Source of the DNA: Mytilus edulis
Lineage: Eukaryota > Mollusca > Bivalvia > Mytilida > Mytilidae
Assembly: GCF_963676685.1 (NCBI RefSeq)
Contig: NC_092349.1
Span: 85,014,604-85,078,603 of the forward strand
Direction of reading: 5' to 3'
Length of the DNA: 64,000 nucleotides
Below are positions 22,801 through 40,191 of this stretch, one piece after another. The notes beneath the pieces were generated by a model, which searched no databases, had not been told where the DNA came from, and saw only the letters and a list, made by a program, of their open reading frames with translations. The translations under genes were made by a program, and so were the position numbers. The number at the start of each line of letters is the position of its first letter. Position 1 is the first letter of the stretch.

Positions 22801-25483
22801 TATAAAATACTGTATAAATGGACATTTTTGCTGAGGATAAGATTAATGTCTTTTCCCATTTACTGTTCCGTAGTTATGATAGATTGGAAAATAACACTTT
22901 CTGTCAATTTGGCAGCTTATTTCTTCTTTAGATTTTTAATCAAGATTTTGTTTGATTTTATATTGACAGGCACAAGAGTTGGATCACAGATTACAAAAGG
23001 AAAGGGAAATAAATAAGGATATACAATTAAAACTACGGGAAACAGAGAAAGATAAACACAGCATGGACAAGAAATGTAATCATGTAAGTCTAATTATGTT
23101 TTACTCGTTTCTTACTAGACAAAGATTGTTTAAGATATCTAACGATTGTGTTATAGTAACAGTTTATTAGCTTTAGAAAACTTTAATGGTATTCTTTTTT
23201 GTCACACTCTGAGTTAGGCAAAATGCTGGATTTCAACGCTTTTAACAAACCTGTGAATAAAGTAGTGAAAAGCTGGACATAAAAACTGCTTGTAATAGAT
23301 CATTGATATTTAGTGTTTACTAACTAAAATAGTTTGATTGGATCTTCTAGTGATAATCAATGATATATTGTCTAAAGGTGTGTTATTAACAGTTCATATC
23401 AGTTTGACAAATATTTCAAGACCCTGCTCCCTAGGTCATGATGTCAAAGCCTACAACATTGACATTCCCTAGGATGGTCATAATAAATCTATTATCAATG
23501 GTATTTCAAACTTGAAGATGTTTCGATGCTTCATCTCATTTCAGGGCTATTGCCTGTTCATGAGAAACTCCCTCTAGTTTGATGAACCTTTGATAATCTG
23601 ACTTGTACAAAAAAAAATTCACCATTCAAAATGGGAATTCCTTTCCCACTGACACAAAAAAAAGTTTGATCACTTTCCTTCAAACACAAAAAATAACATC
23701 TACATAATCAAAAAACACACACTAACATGAGCTTACATCCATTTTGTATGTTGTTGGTCTTGGTCAAGGTTTTGATTCAAAAAACATGTTTTCAAATGTT
23801 TCTGTTTTCTTTTTTAGCTGCATTCAAGGTTAACAAAAGTTTTATCCGAGTTACAAGAGGAAAAACAGATGAATAAATGTTTACTGGAAAACCAACAAGT
23901 GTGGCAGAAAAAAGTTCTAACTTTAGAATCTCAAGTTAAGGATCTAACATGTACAAAAGAAAAGGTAAAAATGTGCTCAGTAAAAAACCTGATCAATTTA
24001 TTATAGCAACATAAAAAAGAAAATAAAATGACCAATATTTTACTGATAAGTTAATTGATAAAAAAGTTATGTTGATGTCCACCTCAATAACCTGTCAGTT
24101 ATAAAAAATTATAATATACTAAAAGGTTAAAAAATTGTCCATAGAAACTGAGTGAAAGGAAACAGAATTGTATGTGTGTAATTTTAAACTTGCAGCATAT
24201 GCAAAAAACAGTTTTTTTCTCGCCTTGACAGAGTCAAAAAGCGAGACATAGGAATGCTGTTTCCGGCTTTGGCGATGGCGTCAACAATGTATTAGTTTGT
24301 GATTAGGTCTAGTTTATGGTGAACCACAAGTGATAGGTCAATCATATTTGTTATGCAGTTGTATAAGCATTGGCACATCTCATTTCCATGGAGATCATTT
24401 GGCCCTGCCCCCTCAGTCATGGTCTATTGACTTCAAAACTTTTGCTTATTTTACATGTATTAGTTCGTGATTAGCTCAGTTTATGGGGAACCACAAGTGG
24501 TAGGTCCATGATATTTGATTTGCAGTGGTATAAGCATTGGCATATCTTATTTCCATGGAGATATTTTGGCCCTGCCCCTTAGTCATGGTCTATTGACTTT
24601 GAAATTTTTTCGAAGTTATCATGTATTAGTTTGTGATTAGGTCAGTTCAAGGGGAACCATTAGTGGTAGGCCAATATTTATTGGTATTCAGTTGTATAAG
24701 CATTGGCACATCTCATTTCCATGGAGAATATTTGGCCTCGCCCCTCAGTCAGTCTAATGACTTTGAAACTTATCTTAGCTTACATGTATTAGTTTATGAT
24801 TAGACCAGTTTAAGATGAACTGCTTATGTTAAGTCAATGATATTTGGTATGCAAATTTATTGGCATTTGCAAGTATTGTTTCCATGGAGATTATATAGCC
24901 CCACCCCCTCTTCATGGTTCATTGACTTTGAAACTTTTACATAGTTTACAAGTTAATGTTTGTATTTAGGTTTTGGGAACGACTTATAATAGGTCTGTCA
25001 CCGTCATGGTATTTGGTATGCAGTTGTATTACCATTGGCACATCTCAATTACAGGAAGTCTTTTTCTAACTGTCCGTCAATGAATGAATGAATGTATGAA
25101 TGAACGTAGTAAATATATAGTTCACACAACATATAGTGTAGTACTATATATAACTGTACTCAAATAAATAGCTACATTGACATTTCTTTAGGATTTTTTT
25201 GTATCTTCAGGTTTCTGTCTAAGTGACAGATACCACACATTTCTTTTTATTCAAATTGATACTGTCTTCTTTATTGACTGACTTAATTGGAATTTTATTA
25301 CAGGAAATAAATGAGTTAAGAGAACAGTTACGTGATGTAATGTTTTACTTAGAAGCTCAACAGAAATTATCTAGTGCTACAGAAATATCCCAGGAAGAAA
25401 TACAAGACGGTAAAATAACACTTGGTGCTTCTGGGAACACACCATCACCCATATCTAGACGAGGAAGGAAAAAAGATAGATAA
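10820..25483 (+). CDS. BRAP: BRAP/IMP-type RING E3 ubiquitin ligase (BRCA1-associated protein), 5' exons not found
   Basis: Twelve exons: 10820-10930, 11639-11717, 12853-12966, 13986-14051, 17917-17999, 18145-18220, 21140-21207, 21918-22098, 22517-22606, 22970-23083, 23818-23964, 25304-25483 (stop TAA). All have GT/AG borders and compatible phases; together they encode about 436 residues. In order: the BRAP2 N-terminal RRM-like domain ([31 protein letters not shown]); a RING (CPVCLERM … CNHAFHMKC … CPVCR); a UBP-type zinc finger ([45 protein letters not shown]); a Glu/Lys-rich coiled coil (exons 9-12); and a basic tail ending RRGRKKDR. In vertebrates BRAP is a cytoplasmic Ras-responsive E3 ligase that restrains KSR-dependent MAPK signalling and binds nuclear localisation signals. 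All RING and UBP zinc ligands appear present. The N-terminal ~100-150 residues of the family were not located, so the first exon given is internal (phase 2 entry). Confidence 0.93.
11070..11330 (-). repeat. Probable 3' tail of a non-LTR element (in BRAP intron)
   Basis: Begins with an AAC microsatellite followed by AATACTTTATTTTAAGAGGG, the reverse complement of an A-rich 3' end with AATAAA-like text. It resembles the minus-strand tail near 38370-38420. A TTGACCT-family fragment follows to about 11480. No coding sequence. Confidence 0.4.
12524..12818 (+). repeat. Dispersed 'TGCCCCACC' element (BRAP intron)
   Basis: Starts ATGCCCCACCTACGATAGTA and contains GTCCGTCC-type text, then AGGTTAAAGTTTTTGGTCAA and GAAACTTAGTACACTTGTTC. 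It ends CGGTCCACAGTGCGAGTGGG CATCCGTGTACTTGG. The same element is inverted at 14757-15358 and truncated at 27096-27275. Confidence 0.7.
13024..13251. mobile_element. MITE with TACTGTGGATTCATT termini (BRAP intron)
   Basis: Terminal inverted repeats TACTGTGGATTCATTATTAT / AATAATGAATCCACAGTA. The interior includes an inverted GGATACCAATTTTC / ATTGATACCCACG pair and two CCACGAAAATGCAA repeats. Related ends occur in the Rab34 intron foldback (47280-47825). The ORF across it is a by-product. Confidence 0.75.
13279..13436. mobile_element. Hairpin element (GATTCC … GGAATC) in BRAP intron
   Basis: Arms of about 65 bp: TGTATTACGATATTTCTCCA then CTCGAGACAGTTAAATTTTA, with a close inverted copy on the right. 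The spacer is about 25 bp. It is a non-coding foldback. Confidence 0.8.
14757..15358 (-). repeat. 'TGCCCCACC' element, inverted, with internal triplication
   Basis: Reverse orientation of the 12524 element, ending GACGGACGGACGGACCAGAA then GCCCCTCTACTATGGTAGGT. It holds about three ~145-bp internal copies, each with CAAGTTGATTGGACTTCA and ACTACCTTGACCAAAAACTT. It is nested within the copy-1 TIR element. Confidence 0.75.
15397..15520. mobile_element. Small hairpin element (GACAGGAAACATAGAGCGC)
   Basis: Left arm GACAGGAAACATAGAGCGCA followed by TACGTCGACA; the right arm is the inverted TGTCGACGCCTGCGCTCTAT GTTTCCTGGTC. The spacer is about 65 bp. Non-coding foldback. Confidence 0.75.
18222..19080. 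other. BRAP intron sequence, no feature recognised
   Basis: AT-rich intron between the exons ending 18220 and starting 21140. Minus-strand ORFs here show no family resemblance and are taken as chance. Confidence 0.4.
19080..19960 (-). repeat. Tandem repeat block of the GCCCCC family (BRAP intron)
   Basis: After ACACAAATGATGCCCCCGCT come about four diverged units of ~165 bp with GGGGCATAACTCTAAAATGG, ATTCAAACTTGA, CATTGTGTATAAG and CATTTGGTTAAG. Part of the TTTATACGACCGCA element lies inside in reverse orientation (19340-19440, CTCTGCGGTCGTATAAA). Confidence 0.65.
20500..20600 (-). repeat. Retroelement 3'-region fragment
   Basis: GACTAACAAAGGCCAGAAGC then TCCTGACTGGGCACAGGC and AAACATGT is the reverse complement of the 3' non-coding part of the retroelement at 41589-42785 (around 42500-42565). 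It is a diverged fragment in a BRAP intron. Confidence 0.6.
21215..21530 (+). repeat. Dispersed repeat ('ACACAAGACACAACATA' family)
   Basis: Contains GGGGCAAAAGATACCAAAGG, ACACAAGACACAACATAAAA, AACTAAAGACAAAGCAAC and CTTCTCCACATGTGG. A related copy is at about 45590-45690. ORFs here on both strands are by-products. Confidence 0.6.
21702..21883. mobile_element. MITE with TACTGTAAATTCAGAA termini (BRAP intron)
   Basis: Terminal inverted repeats TACTGTAAATTCAGAACTTATTG / CAATAACTTCTGAATTTACAGTA. About 180 bp, non-coding. Confidence 0.8.
24215..25080 (+). repeat. Degenerate tandem array, ~168-bp unit (last BRAP intron)
   Basis: About five units each contain TTAGTTTGTGATTAGGTC, GTATAAGCATTGGCACATCT, CATTTCCATGGAGA, GGCCCTGCCCC and TTGACTTTGAAACTTTT. 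It starts after CTCGCCTTGACAGAGTC. Related units are at 29985-30340 and 32100-32165, which flank the long inverted repeat. Confidence 0.7.
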
Positions 25484-27095
25484 TTGTTACTTTCATTTTG
25501 TTTTTTATTATTTATTTATACTTGTTGTAAGAAGGGAGCATTGTAATAATAATTATTTGTTGTAAATTGTTAAATTTCTATATTTTCAAACAAAATGTTG
25601 GAAAAACTCATAGATATTTTATTAAAAAATATTGAAAGGTGAAACTTGTTATGAAGGGGAAAGTACTGGTATTACATTGACAGCTTTATAATATGATATA
25701 AGTTCAAAAAAAATATTTTATTTAGTAGTAGAACAATTGCTTTTATTTACACCTGATCATAATAACATATTCTACAAACTAAATCTAATTAGCAAATCAC
25801 ATTGGAATTCTTTATAGACTGTCTATTTCTTGCCTATACATAATTTACTGGTCCAATAATTAACAATTGTACAAAGATTTGATGATAAGACTTTTTTCAG
25901 TTCTTGTAATTTTTCACATTTATACAACATTGTATTAGAAAAATGAGCAGGAATTGAAATTAATTGTTGATTATCAATATCACAGTTTTTGAAAATGCAC
26001 AAGAAATATTGAATTTTCGATTATTAATTTTTGTATGTTATCCAGGAAATAGCTTATTATATTAGGCTGTTGCATTATTCACTTTCATTGTCCTAACCAT
26101 TCATGATATATTTGCCACTGGACATTAAGCAACCAACAATCAATCATACATATCATACATAATATGATTATTGATAATTGCTTAAAAATATGACAAAAGA
26201 GTCCAATTATTATATTGTGATATCAAAATTTATTAGAAACTTTAATGGTATGTTTTTAGTATTTGCTATCTTTAGAGCTTGGAAAATGTAAATAGAATTA
26301 TTAATTTTGTACACAGAACATAGGTCATCAACATATTTTTAATATCACTAAGTCTGACATGTAATCATACAACATAATCATTGGATTATTCTCATATCTG
26401 AAGTGTCTACAATTTCCATTATTTTAGCATCTTCATGATTTTTTTTAAGTTACATATTGAAAATATTTATCTTCAAGTTTTAGCTATTTCTGTTATACAG
26501 CATAATCTCTTTTCCTTTGTAAATCATATGAAAAAAAAATGCCAAAATATTGTGGACTTTAGTTCTGTTCTTATTTTTGACTCCTAGTGCCCAGTCAAGG
26601 CCCATCTTTTTGAAAGTCCTTGATCTGTCTTTGTGAAAAATGTTCTTACATATTCAACCTTGGTAATTCCCCACTATTACTGTAATAAAATAAAACAACA
26701 GAATACATTTCATTTCAATTAAAGAAAATAGAAAGCAATCATTGATCAACCAACTAACTATCAGAGAAAAACCAAAAAACCTTCATTACGCCTGTTTTAA
26801 TGGATAGTTGATTGGTATGACAGGTACATGAGGAATGATTTATGTGTATTAATGCTATAAATGTCAAGTGCAATTCATCTGTGATAAAGTATCATGTAAA
26901 AAATAAAATATTTGAAAATAAAACTTCCTTACTTGATTCCTTATTAGACAGCCTGAACTACAGGATCATGTTAGCCTTCTTGTGACTTAAACCTTATCAA
27001 CTCAATCCCCATTATTGGTAGAAGAGACAAAATACAGGGAAGGTTATAATGCCAAAATTCGACATACTGGGAAAACATGTATTTTCCGCTTCTGT
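25484..27095. other. Likely BRAP 3'UTR and downstream flank
   Basis: AT-rich, no coding sequence recognised. AATAAAATAAAA near 26685 and several A-rich blocks near 26900-26925 could serve as polyadenylation signals. The transcript end cannot be fixed from sequence alone. Confidence 0.4.
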
Positions 27096-28075
27096 ATAAT
27101 GTTGTTAGTCAAGGTAGTTTTTGATGAAGTTGAAGTTCTATCAACTTGAAACTTAGTATACATGTTCCCTATGATATTATCTTTCTAATTTTATTTACAA
27201 ATTATAGTTCCGTTCAACTGAACATAGAAAATTACAGTGTGAGGGGCATCTTTGTATACTATGGACACATTCATGTTTGTACAATTTTTGCCTCACCTTC
27301 AAAGAAAGTCTCAGAATGCAGAACATATGGATTAAAATTTGGCTGCATCGTAATATATTTGTAACAAGCTTTATATTCAGAAGGTAGAAGATAGGATGCC
27401 TCATACCTTGTATACAAAATCCTTATGTTAATTGGTTTCCATCTATATGATGTGCATTGCCCTTGACCTCATTTTCATGGTTAAGTGACTACATGAAAAA
27501 AAAATTGTCAGGTGAAATACTTCTAATCAGTTCAGCCAACTTTTCATGACGCCAAATGTGGTAGATTTTGCCAAATTTGTAAAGATCAAAGAGAAAAAAA
27601 CAATAGATCCAAGGAAAATGTGTGAAATTTGGAAGCCCTGAATTATGAGTATGTGGATCAGTGATCAAGATGAAAGTGACATGCATATGGTAAATCCATA
27701 TCCAAAATACCAGCAGCATAAGGTCAACTATATTCTGTGTATGGAATGATTGTAAGATGTCCATGTTTGTATGCAAGGTTTCATATGACCTTGACCTCAT
27801 TTCAATGGGTCATTGATCAGTATTTAGATTTATTTTATAGTTTGTTATATTTCTCAGGTACTACATGTATTAGTGATTTGATCACTTTATTTGGTCTATA
27901 AAATGATTGTAAGATGTACCTGTATATTTGGTATGGTTGATCTTAGTGACCTCATTTTCATAGAACATTGATGTTGTTTATGTGATTCTTGTAGTAAAAC
28001 CTTCATATTACAGACGACTTTCAGCATGAATTTAATGATAAGTTAAACAGGCTGCCTCAAAGTTTATATGATACA
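27096..28075 (+). repeat. Truncated GCCCCACC element followed by TTGACCTCATTTT array
   Basis: 27110-27275 matches the 3' half of the 12524 element (TCAAGGTAGTTTTTGATGAA, CATGTTCCCTATGATAT). From about 27370 diverged units with CCTTGACCTCATTTTCATGG recur at ~27460, ~27785 and ~27945. Confidence 0.6.
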
Positions 28076-28079
28076 TATA

Positions 28080-29905
28080 ACCAGATGCTCCGCAGGGCGT
28101 AGCTTTATACGACCGCAGAGGTTGAACCCTGAACGGTTAGGGCAAGTATGGACACAACATTCAAGCTGGATTCAGCTCTAAATTTGGATTGTGATTAAAT
28201 AGTTGACACAGCATAGGTTTCTGACACAGAATGAATGTGTTCTAATGAACTTAAAATTTTTGTTTCTCTTAGAGCAATTCACTATGCTGTTGAATATTAA
28301 TCCTCTCAAAAAAATGTTTGAAGAAATTTTCTTTTTTATTTATGAAATTTCAAATGAGAAAAATTGAACCCAATTTTTTTAATCACATCCCCCTTTCCCT
28401 TATTCCAAAACTAATCTCAATTAAAATTTCTAATGGAGTTTGCAACAATAACTACTCATTTAAATACATCATAAAATATTAAGATGTAAAAAACTGCTTG
28501 TTATCACTGAATGGTAAAGATTATTTTAATTTATCAGTTGGTAGTAAAAAGTGAATATACATTGTATATTGTATATAACAAAGATTTAAGTTGATTCTGG
28601 ACAAAGAAAGATAACTCCAATTAAAAAAAAATCTTGCTATTGCACAATATTTTGCAATTAGATATTTCTTGCTTACTATTCTGGACAAAGAAAGATAACT
28701 CTTATTAAAAAAAAATTGATATTTCACAATATTGTGCAATTAGATATTTCTTGCCATTGCGCAATACTGTGCAATTGAAAAGACTTGCTATTGCACAATA
28801 CTTAATATAATAATTTTAGATCCTGATTTGGACCAACTTGAAAACTGGGCCCATAATAAAAAATCTAAGTACATTTTTGGATTCAGCATATCAAAGAACT
28901 TCAAGATTTCAATTTTTGTTAAAATCAGACTAAGTTTAATTTTGGACCCTTTGGACTTTAGTGTAGACCAATTTGAAAACAGGACCAAAAATGAAGAATC
29001 TACATACACAGTTAGATTTGGTATATCAAAGAACCCCATTTATTCAATTTTTGATGAAATCAAACAAAGTTTAATTTTGGACCCCGATTTGGACCAACTT
29101 GAAAACTGGGCCAATAATCAAGAATCTAAGTACATTTTTAGATTCAGCATATCAAAGAACCTAACTGATTCATTTTTTGTCAAAATCAAACTAAGTTTAA
29201 TTTTGGACCCTTTGGACCTTAATGTAGACCAATTTGAAAACGGGACCAAAAGTTAAGAATCTACATACACAGTCATGACAGTTAGATTCAGCATATCAAA
29301 GAACCCCAATTATTCAATTTTGATGAAATCAAACAAAAGTTTAATTTTGGACCCTTTGGGCCCCTTATTATGTTGGGACCAAAACTCCCAAAATCAAACC
29401 CAACCTTTCTTTTATGGTCATAAACCTTGTGTTTAAATTTCATAGATTTCTATTTACTTATACTAACATTATGGTGCGAAAACCAAGAAAAATGCTTATT
29501 TGGGTCCCTTTTTGGCCCCTAATTCCTAAACTGTTGGGACCTAAACTCCCAAAATCAATACCAACCTTCCTTTTGTAGTCATTAACATTGTGTTTAAATT
29601 TCATAGATTTCTATTAACTTAAACTAAAGTTATAGTGCGAAAACCAAGAAAATGCTTATTTGGGCCCTTTTTGGCCCCTAATTCCTAAAATGTTGGGACC
29701 AAAACTCCCAAAATCAATACCAACCTTCCTTTTGTGGTCATAAACCTTGTGTTAAAATTTCATAGATTTCCATTCACTTTTACTAAAGTTAGAGTGCGAA
29801 AACTAAAAGTATTCGGACGCCGGACGACGACGACGACGACGACGCCGACGCCAACGTGATAGCAATATACGACGAAATTTTTTTCAAAATTTGCGGTCGT
29901 ATAAA
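28080..29905 (+). mobile_element. 'TTTATACGACCGCA' TIR element, copy 2 (best-preserved)
   Basis: Runs from ACCAGATGCTCCGCAGGGCG and TTTATACGACCGCA (28104-28117) to TGCGGTCGTATAAA (29892-29905). It has the same internal order as copy 1 without the nested insertions, including the ~125-bp TTGGACCAACTTGAAAACTG units, the CAAAACTCCCAAAATCAA units and a CGACGACG run near 29822-29850. Long open frames across the units (e.g. 28828-29256) come from the repeats. Confidence 0.75.
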
Positions 29906-30404
29906 AATAATGAGCTGTGGTATGATTGCCAACGAGACAACCAAAGTTCAAATGAAGTGGATAAAAACAATTATAGGCAAATGTAGTACTTGTTACCGTT
30001 GTATTAGCATGGCACATCTCATTTCCATCCATACGCCGGTCATGTACTATTGACTTTGAAACTTTTGCATATTTTAAGTGTATGTGAATATGTCCGTTAA
30101 AGTATGATAAAATATGATTAAATTTACCTGCATTAGCATATCTCATATCCATGTAGATTGTTGACTGAAACTTTTGCAGATTATATATTTAAGTTTGTGA
30201 TTTAAGGTCTGTTTTAGGGGAACCTCTCATGGCAAGTCTGATATTTGCTATGTAGTTGTAATTAGTAATAGCTCATTTAATTTTATATTATATGGCCATC
30301 ATCATAGTCATAGTTCGACTTTGGAATTTTACAGATATATAAGATGTGGTATGAGTGTCAATGAGACAACTCTCCAACCAATTCACAATTTATGTTTACA
30401 TATA

Positions 30405-32073
30405 CACGGCTGGTAATCTACACACGCAGAACATTTGGTTCTGCAATGAAAACAGTGAGAGGATTTTCCGGTTGTGCTTGAATGGAGTAATTGTCACCGC
30501 TTCAAAAGGTATGTACATTTCTAAATCTCAATTTTCTTATTCAACTGATCAAAATATTAAAAATCGGAGAATGCTATGCTGTGGTGAATACTTTAACGAA
30601 GAGATACATGTATCATTTACTGTTGTACGTAGAGTTGAACTCCTACAAAATCAGTTGTCCCACAAGAAATTGCCTAAAAAACTGACATTTCAATTTTGAA
30701 ATGGTTCTATTTACAGACCTACAAGTTTAAATTTAGTTTTATTTTCGGGCAATGGGTATGAATGTTGTTTTTGGCGGCGTGTGCGCTGTCCTGTGTTGAT
30801 AGACGTCTTAATAATTCCAAAAACAACATTTTTTCATGAAGTCATGCGTGAGGGGATCGGTTCTGATTGAGGACATCGTGAATGCGTGAGGGGAAGTACA
30901 AACATTTTTTTTAATCTTTGGCTTTGTGACTTTTGTTGACTCAATAAATGTGATCAAATCAATGCTGATTAAAAAGCACAGATTTATCCTTATACTTTAA
31001 TAGATGTAAACTGATCACTGATTCAATGAAATAAACCTATTAATTATTTGTTCAATTTCAGAAAATGCCATTGTTCAAAGGAAAAAGGAAAACAGGACTG
31101 AAATTGACTCTCTACAAAAAGCCATAGAGATACAAGTTATCCTCGCCCTAGAAGCGAACTAAACCCTCTGGGAGTAGTCCTGTCGTCAAATATACGTCAC
31201 AGAGATCACCACATATATCTAAGAAAATTATATCGCCGATGAAAACTTCGACACCTATTAGACGAAATCTGTTCGCCCAAAATCACGAAATATTCGAAAC
31301 AACAAAGGCAGATATACAGAATTTATTATCCACAAACATCGATGTGGGCAAATAATCGGTCTAGTTTTTACTTGTAGCAAGAAAACAAAATCGTTGACAA
31401 CATTTTTTGTCTTTATTCTTCGTGAAACATATTATTAAACCTAGGTTCCTACAATTATTTCAAAATCAAATCTCATAAACTTTTTTAAGCACACTCACAT
31501 ATGTGTTTTTTCATAAACAATGCAGCCAAATTTAAGTAAGTTTCAACGACTCATAGCTTGAATATAAAGAAATGATTTGTACCTCCCCTCACGCATTCAC
31601 GGTGTCCTCAATCAGAACCGATCCCCTCACGCATGACTTAATGAAAAAATGTAGTTTTTGGAATTATTAAGACGTCTATCAACACAGGACAGCGCACACG
31701 CCGCCAAAATCAACATTCATACCCATTGCCCGAAAAAAAAACTAAATTTGAACTTGTAGGTTTGTAAATAGAACCATTTCAAAATTGAAATGTCAGTTTT
31801 TAAGGCAATTTATCGTGGGACAACTGATTTTGTAGGAGTTCAACTCTACGTACAACAGTAAATGATACATGTATCGCTTCGTTAAAGTATTCACCACAGC
31901 ATAGCATTCTCCGATTTTTAATATTTTGATCAGTTGAATAAGAAAATTTAGATTTAGAAATGTACATACCTTTTGAAGCGATGACAATTACTCCACTCAA
32001 GCACAACCGGAAAATCCTCTCACGGTTTTCATTGCAGAACCAAATGTTCTGCGTGTGTAGATTACCAGCCGTG
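30405..32073. mobile_element. Long inverted repeat: two ~496-bp arms around a ~677-bp spacer
   Basis: The left arm 30405-30900 and right arm 31578-32073 are near-identical inverted copies, from CACGGCTGGTAATCTACACA at the outside to GAATGCGTGAGGGGAAGTAC at the inside. Each arm carries the same short frames (frames at 30491 and 31987 differ at very few residues). The flanks belong to the 168-bp tandem repeat family, so this structure inserted into such an array. The spacer has a disrupted reading frame, listed separately. It is probably a transposable element of unknown type; no transposase motif was recognised. Confidence 0.85.
31065..31355 (+). pseudogene. Reading frame with two in-frame TAG codons in the inverted-repeat spacer
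   Basis: From ATG at 31065 the frame runs MPLFKGKRKTGLKLTLYKKP, then TAG (31125-31127), RYKLSSP, TAG (31149-31151), then 67 further sense codons to TAA at 31353-31355. The last block is Ser/Pro/Lys-rich and includes SPMKTSTPIRRNLFAQN and ADIQNLLSTN. A TTTCAG acceptor lies just before ATG, so the start may be an exon border. The family is unknown. It may be a captured and decayed host exon. Confidence 0.4.
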
Positions 32074-32169
32074 ATATAAAAGTTTGTGATTGGTTCAGTT
32101 AATGGGCGAGTCAATGATAATTGGTATAGTCAGTGTACGAGCATTGATACATCTCATTTTAGTCATGTA

Positions 32170-32920
32170 CCCCAAATAAACTTCATATCTAGTAAACCTG
32201 GACATTCTATATCCAGATATTTATTACCACAATGCACCTCTAACAAAATTCATGGATAACAACCATTTGTGTTGGTAACTCCTAGGTTATATATTTATAA
32301 CCATAATTTATCCTTTACAAAATTCATGGTTAGCAAAACATGGATGTTCTACAAAAGATATGTATTTATACTATCATGTACCATTTACAAAACTCACGAC
32401 TAGCAACCATCAATGTCCTAGGTCATATTTAATACTATCAAGTATGTCTTATAAAATTTATCATAGGCAAACTTGGATGTCCTATATTATTCCTTTATTT
32501 ATACCATGTGTATTTCATTAATTTTGTACAATTATTTTCTTTAAGGCAACTGGTCAACATGTCATTTCAGGACCTAGTACATGATGCTATGCAGTACTGG
32601 TTTTGCTCATTGTTGAAGGATGTAGTGGTATAAATAGTTGCTTACTTGTCATTTGGTTGCTGGTGGAGTTGTCTCTTTGGAAATGTATTTTTAATTTTTA
32701 AACTGAATTTTCTATAGCACACTTTATGCCATTATGTACCACCATACAAAATTCATGATCACCAAACCTATTGTACCTAGATATCCAAGTCACAATAAAC
32801 CTGGAACAAAATATTGGAGATCCTATGTCATATGTAGTACCATAAAGTACACCATACAAAATTCATGGCTACCAAACCTGGATTTACTAGATTTAAGATG
32901 TGGTCTTTACCTTGTAACCT
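32170..32920 (+). repeat. Degenerate ~85-bp tandem repeat split by a retroelement tail
   Basis: Units with TACAAAATTCATGGCTAGCAA-like text, then CCTGGATGTCCTA and TATTTATACTATCA-like text, run through 32190-32510 and resume at 32720-32900. The gap (about 32540-32705) has TTTTGCTCATTGTTGAAGG and GGAGTTGTCTCTTTGG, typical of the dispersed repeat best seen at 59120-59245. Confidence 0.6.
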
Positions 32921-33099
32921 CAGATGAAGAACTAGAAATCATAAATTATTTAACTATATTTGAAGCAGGTATAGGTAGGACCATTTTTTTTGCAGAAATG
33001 TCTGAACACTTATCACATTTTAATGGATCATTTTTGTAAAATTTTTAATTGTGACCAAAAACCAGCTTTACCAAAATTCAATATTCCACACAAATTTAA

Positions 33100-33950
33100 C
33101 ATAGGCTTCATGTAAGAAATTGTTCACATCTGAATGAAAATAAAGGGCATCTCAGATTTGAGACAATTTTAGACAAAAATTCTTCCAAGTCGTACAATGT
33201 TAATTTCAGAATAAAGACATTCATGGAACCTTCCAATTCATATTGCACCAAATAATTACACAACACAAGACGGAATTATGTACAATGTGTTTTATCTGGC
33301 CATTGTTAACACATCCTTCAATGTTTGTTTCTGGTAACTGTCCGCAACAATTGGCTTTTCCAGAATATATCAACAAGTTTACATTCACTATTTTTTAGAA
33401 GAGGAAAAAGACTTTCACAAGCATCAGGCCAGGATATTCAAATTCCGGGATGATGAACTGTCTCATAAGAACAAAATTACAGATAGACCAAATTCTGTGT
33501 GTCATTGGTCTCTGGTGAACAGTTGTTTCATTAGCAATCATATACCATCCCATTATTTTTATATTACGACAATATGCCCCAAACATCATTTCAGTTTATG
33601 TATCAGAAGTTTACCTAGGCAAAAGCAGTAATGTAAAATGTCCCGGAGATAAAAATAGAAAGCTAGTGGATGGAAACTCCATTGGATCATTGTGTCAAAG
33701 ACAATTATACCACATCTCTAATATTTGACCATTTAAATATGTGTATTTTGTGACCTTGGCCTGCGAGATATTATGGCCCTGGAGTTTCATGCCACAACAT
33801 GTATGAATTATCCATGTAGTAACTCACCAAATATGTAATAAAATTAAATGACAGACAGAAAGACAATTCCGATGCATCCTCTTAAATATTTGCACAAGTA
33901 TAAACAAGGACAAATGTATCATAGTACAACATAAACAAAAATACATATTT
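33100..33950. other. Intergenic, downstream of RPL23A
   Basis: Mostly featureless AT-rich sequence. 33450-33560 is a diverged minus-strand copy of the GGTATGATTGCCAATGAGAC dispersed repeat, and 33690-33715 holds another short piece. No gene supported. Confidence 0.4.
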
Positions 33951-33954
33951 TTTT

Positions 33955-33960
33955 TTTATT
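33955..33960 (-). terminator. Polyadenylation signal of RPL23A
   Basis: AATAAA on the minus strand, 28 nt after the TAA stop of RPL23A, giving the short 3'UTR usual for ribosomal protein mRNAs. Confidence 0.75.
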
Positions 33961-33987
33961 CCAGTCCCAAACAAAATGATGTCCTTT

Positions 33988-39899
<5,912 letters not shown>

Positions 39900-39908
39900 A
39901 TTGAAGTT

Positions 39909-39918
39909 AAAAAGGAAG
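39909..39918 (-). promoter_or_regulatory. Probable 5'TOP tract of RPL23A
   Basis: On the minus strand CTTCCTTTTT begins 20 nt upstream of the ATG. Ribosomal protein mRNAs usually start at a C followed by a pyrimidine run (5' terminal oligopyrimidine), which places them under mTOR/LARP1 translational control. The start site is inferred, not measured. Confidence 0.55.
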
Positions 39919-40191
39919 TTGCAAGGTTCCCACGTGGTCGATATCGCAATTGCGCAAGCGTCAATTAAAATTTATTTCCTTTCCTTCGGAAGACTTTGGA
40001 CTTTTTATTATAAATTAAGAAATGTCTAGATAAGATCCAAAGTTTTCGCGTACATAGTTGCACTTCCGGAAATTTAAAGACTGAATCAGAAGACAATCTA
40101 CATTTACCAACTATACAGGGTCAAATAGGACACATTAAGAATATATAAGACTAATTCGATTCCGTGGTGAGAAAAACCGGAAAATGTTCTT

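Noticed and set aside
28828-29256. 142-codon plus-strand ORF
   Set aside because: It lies in tandem units of the TTTATACGACCGCA element; the frame is repeated text and the other copies have stops.
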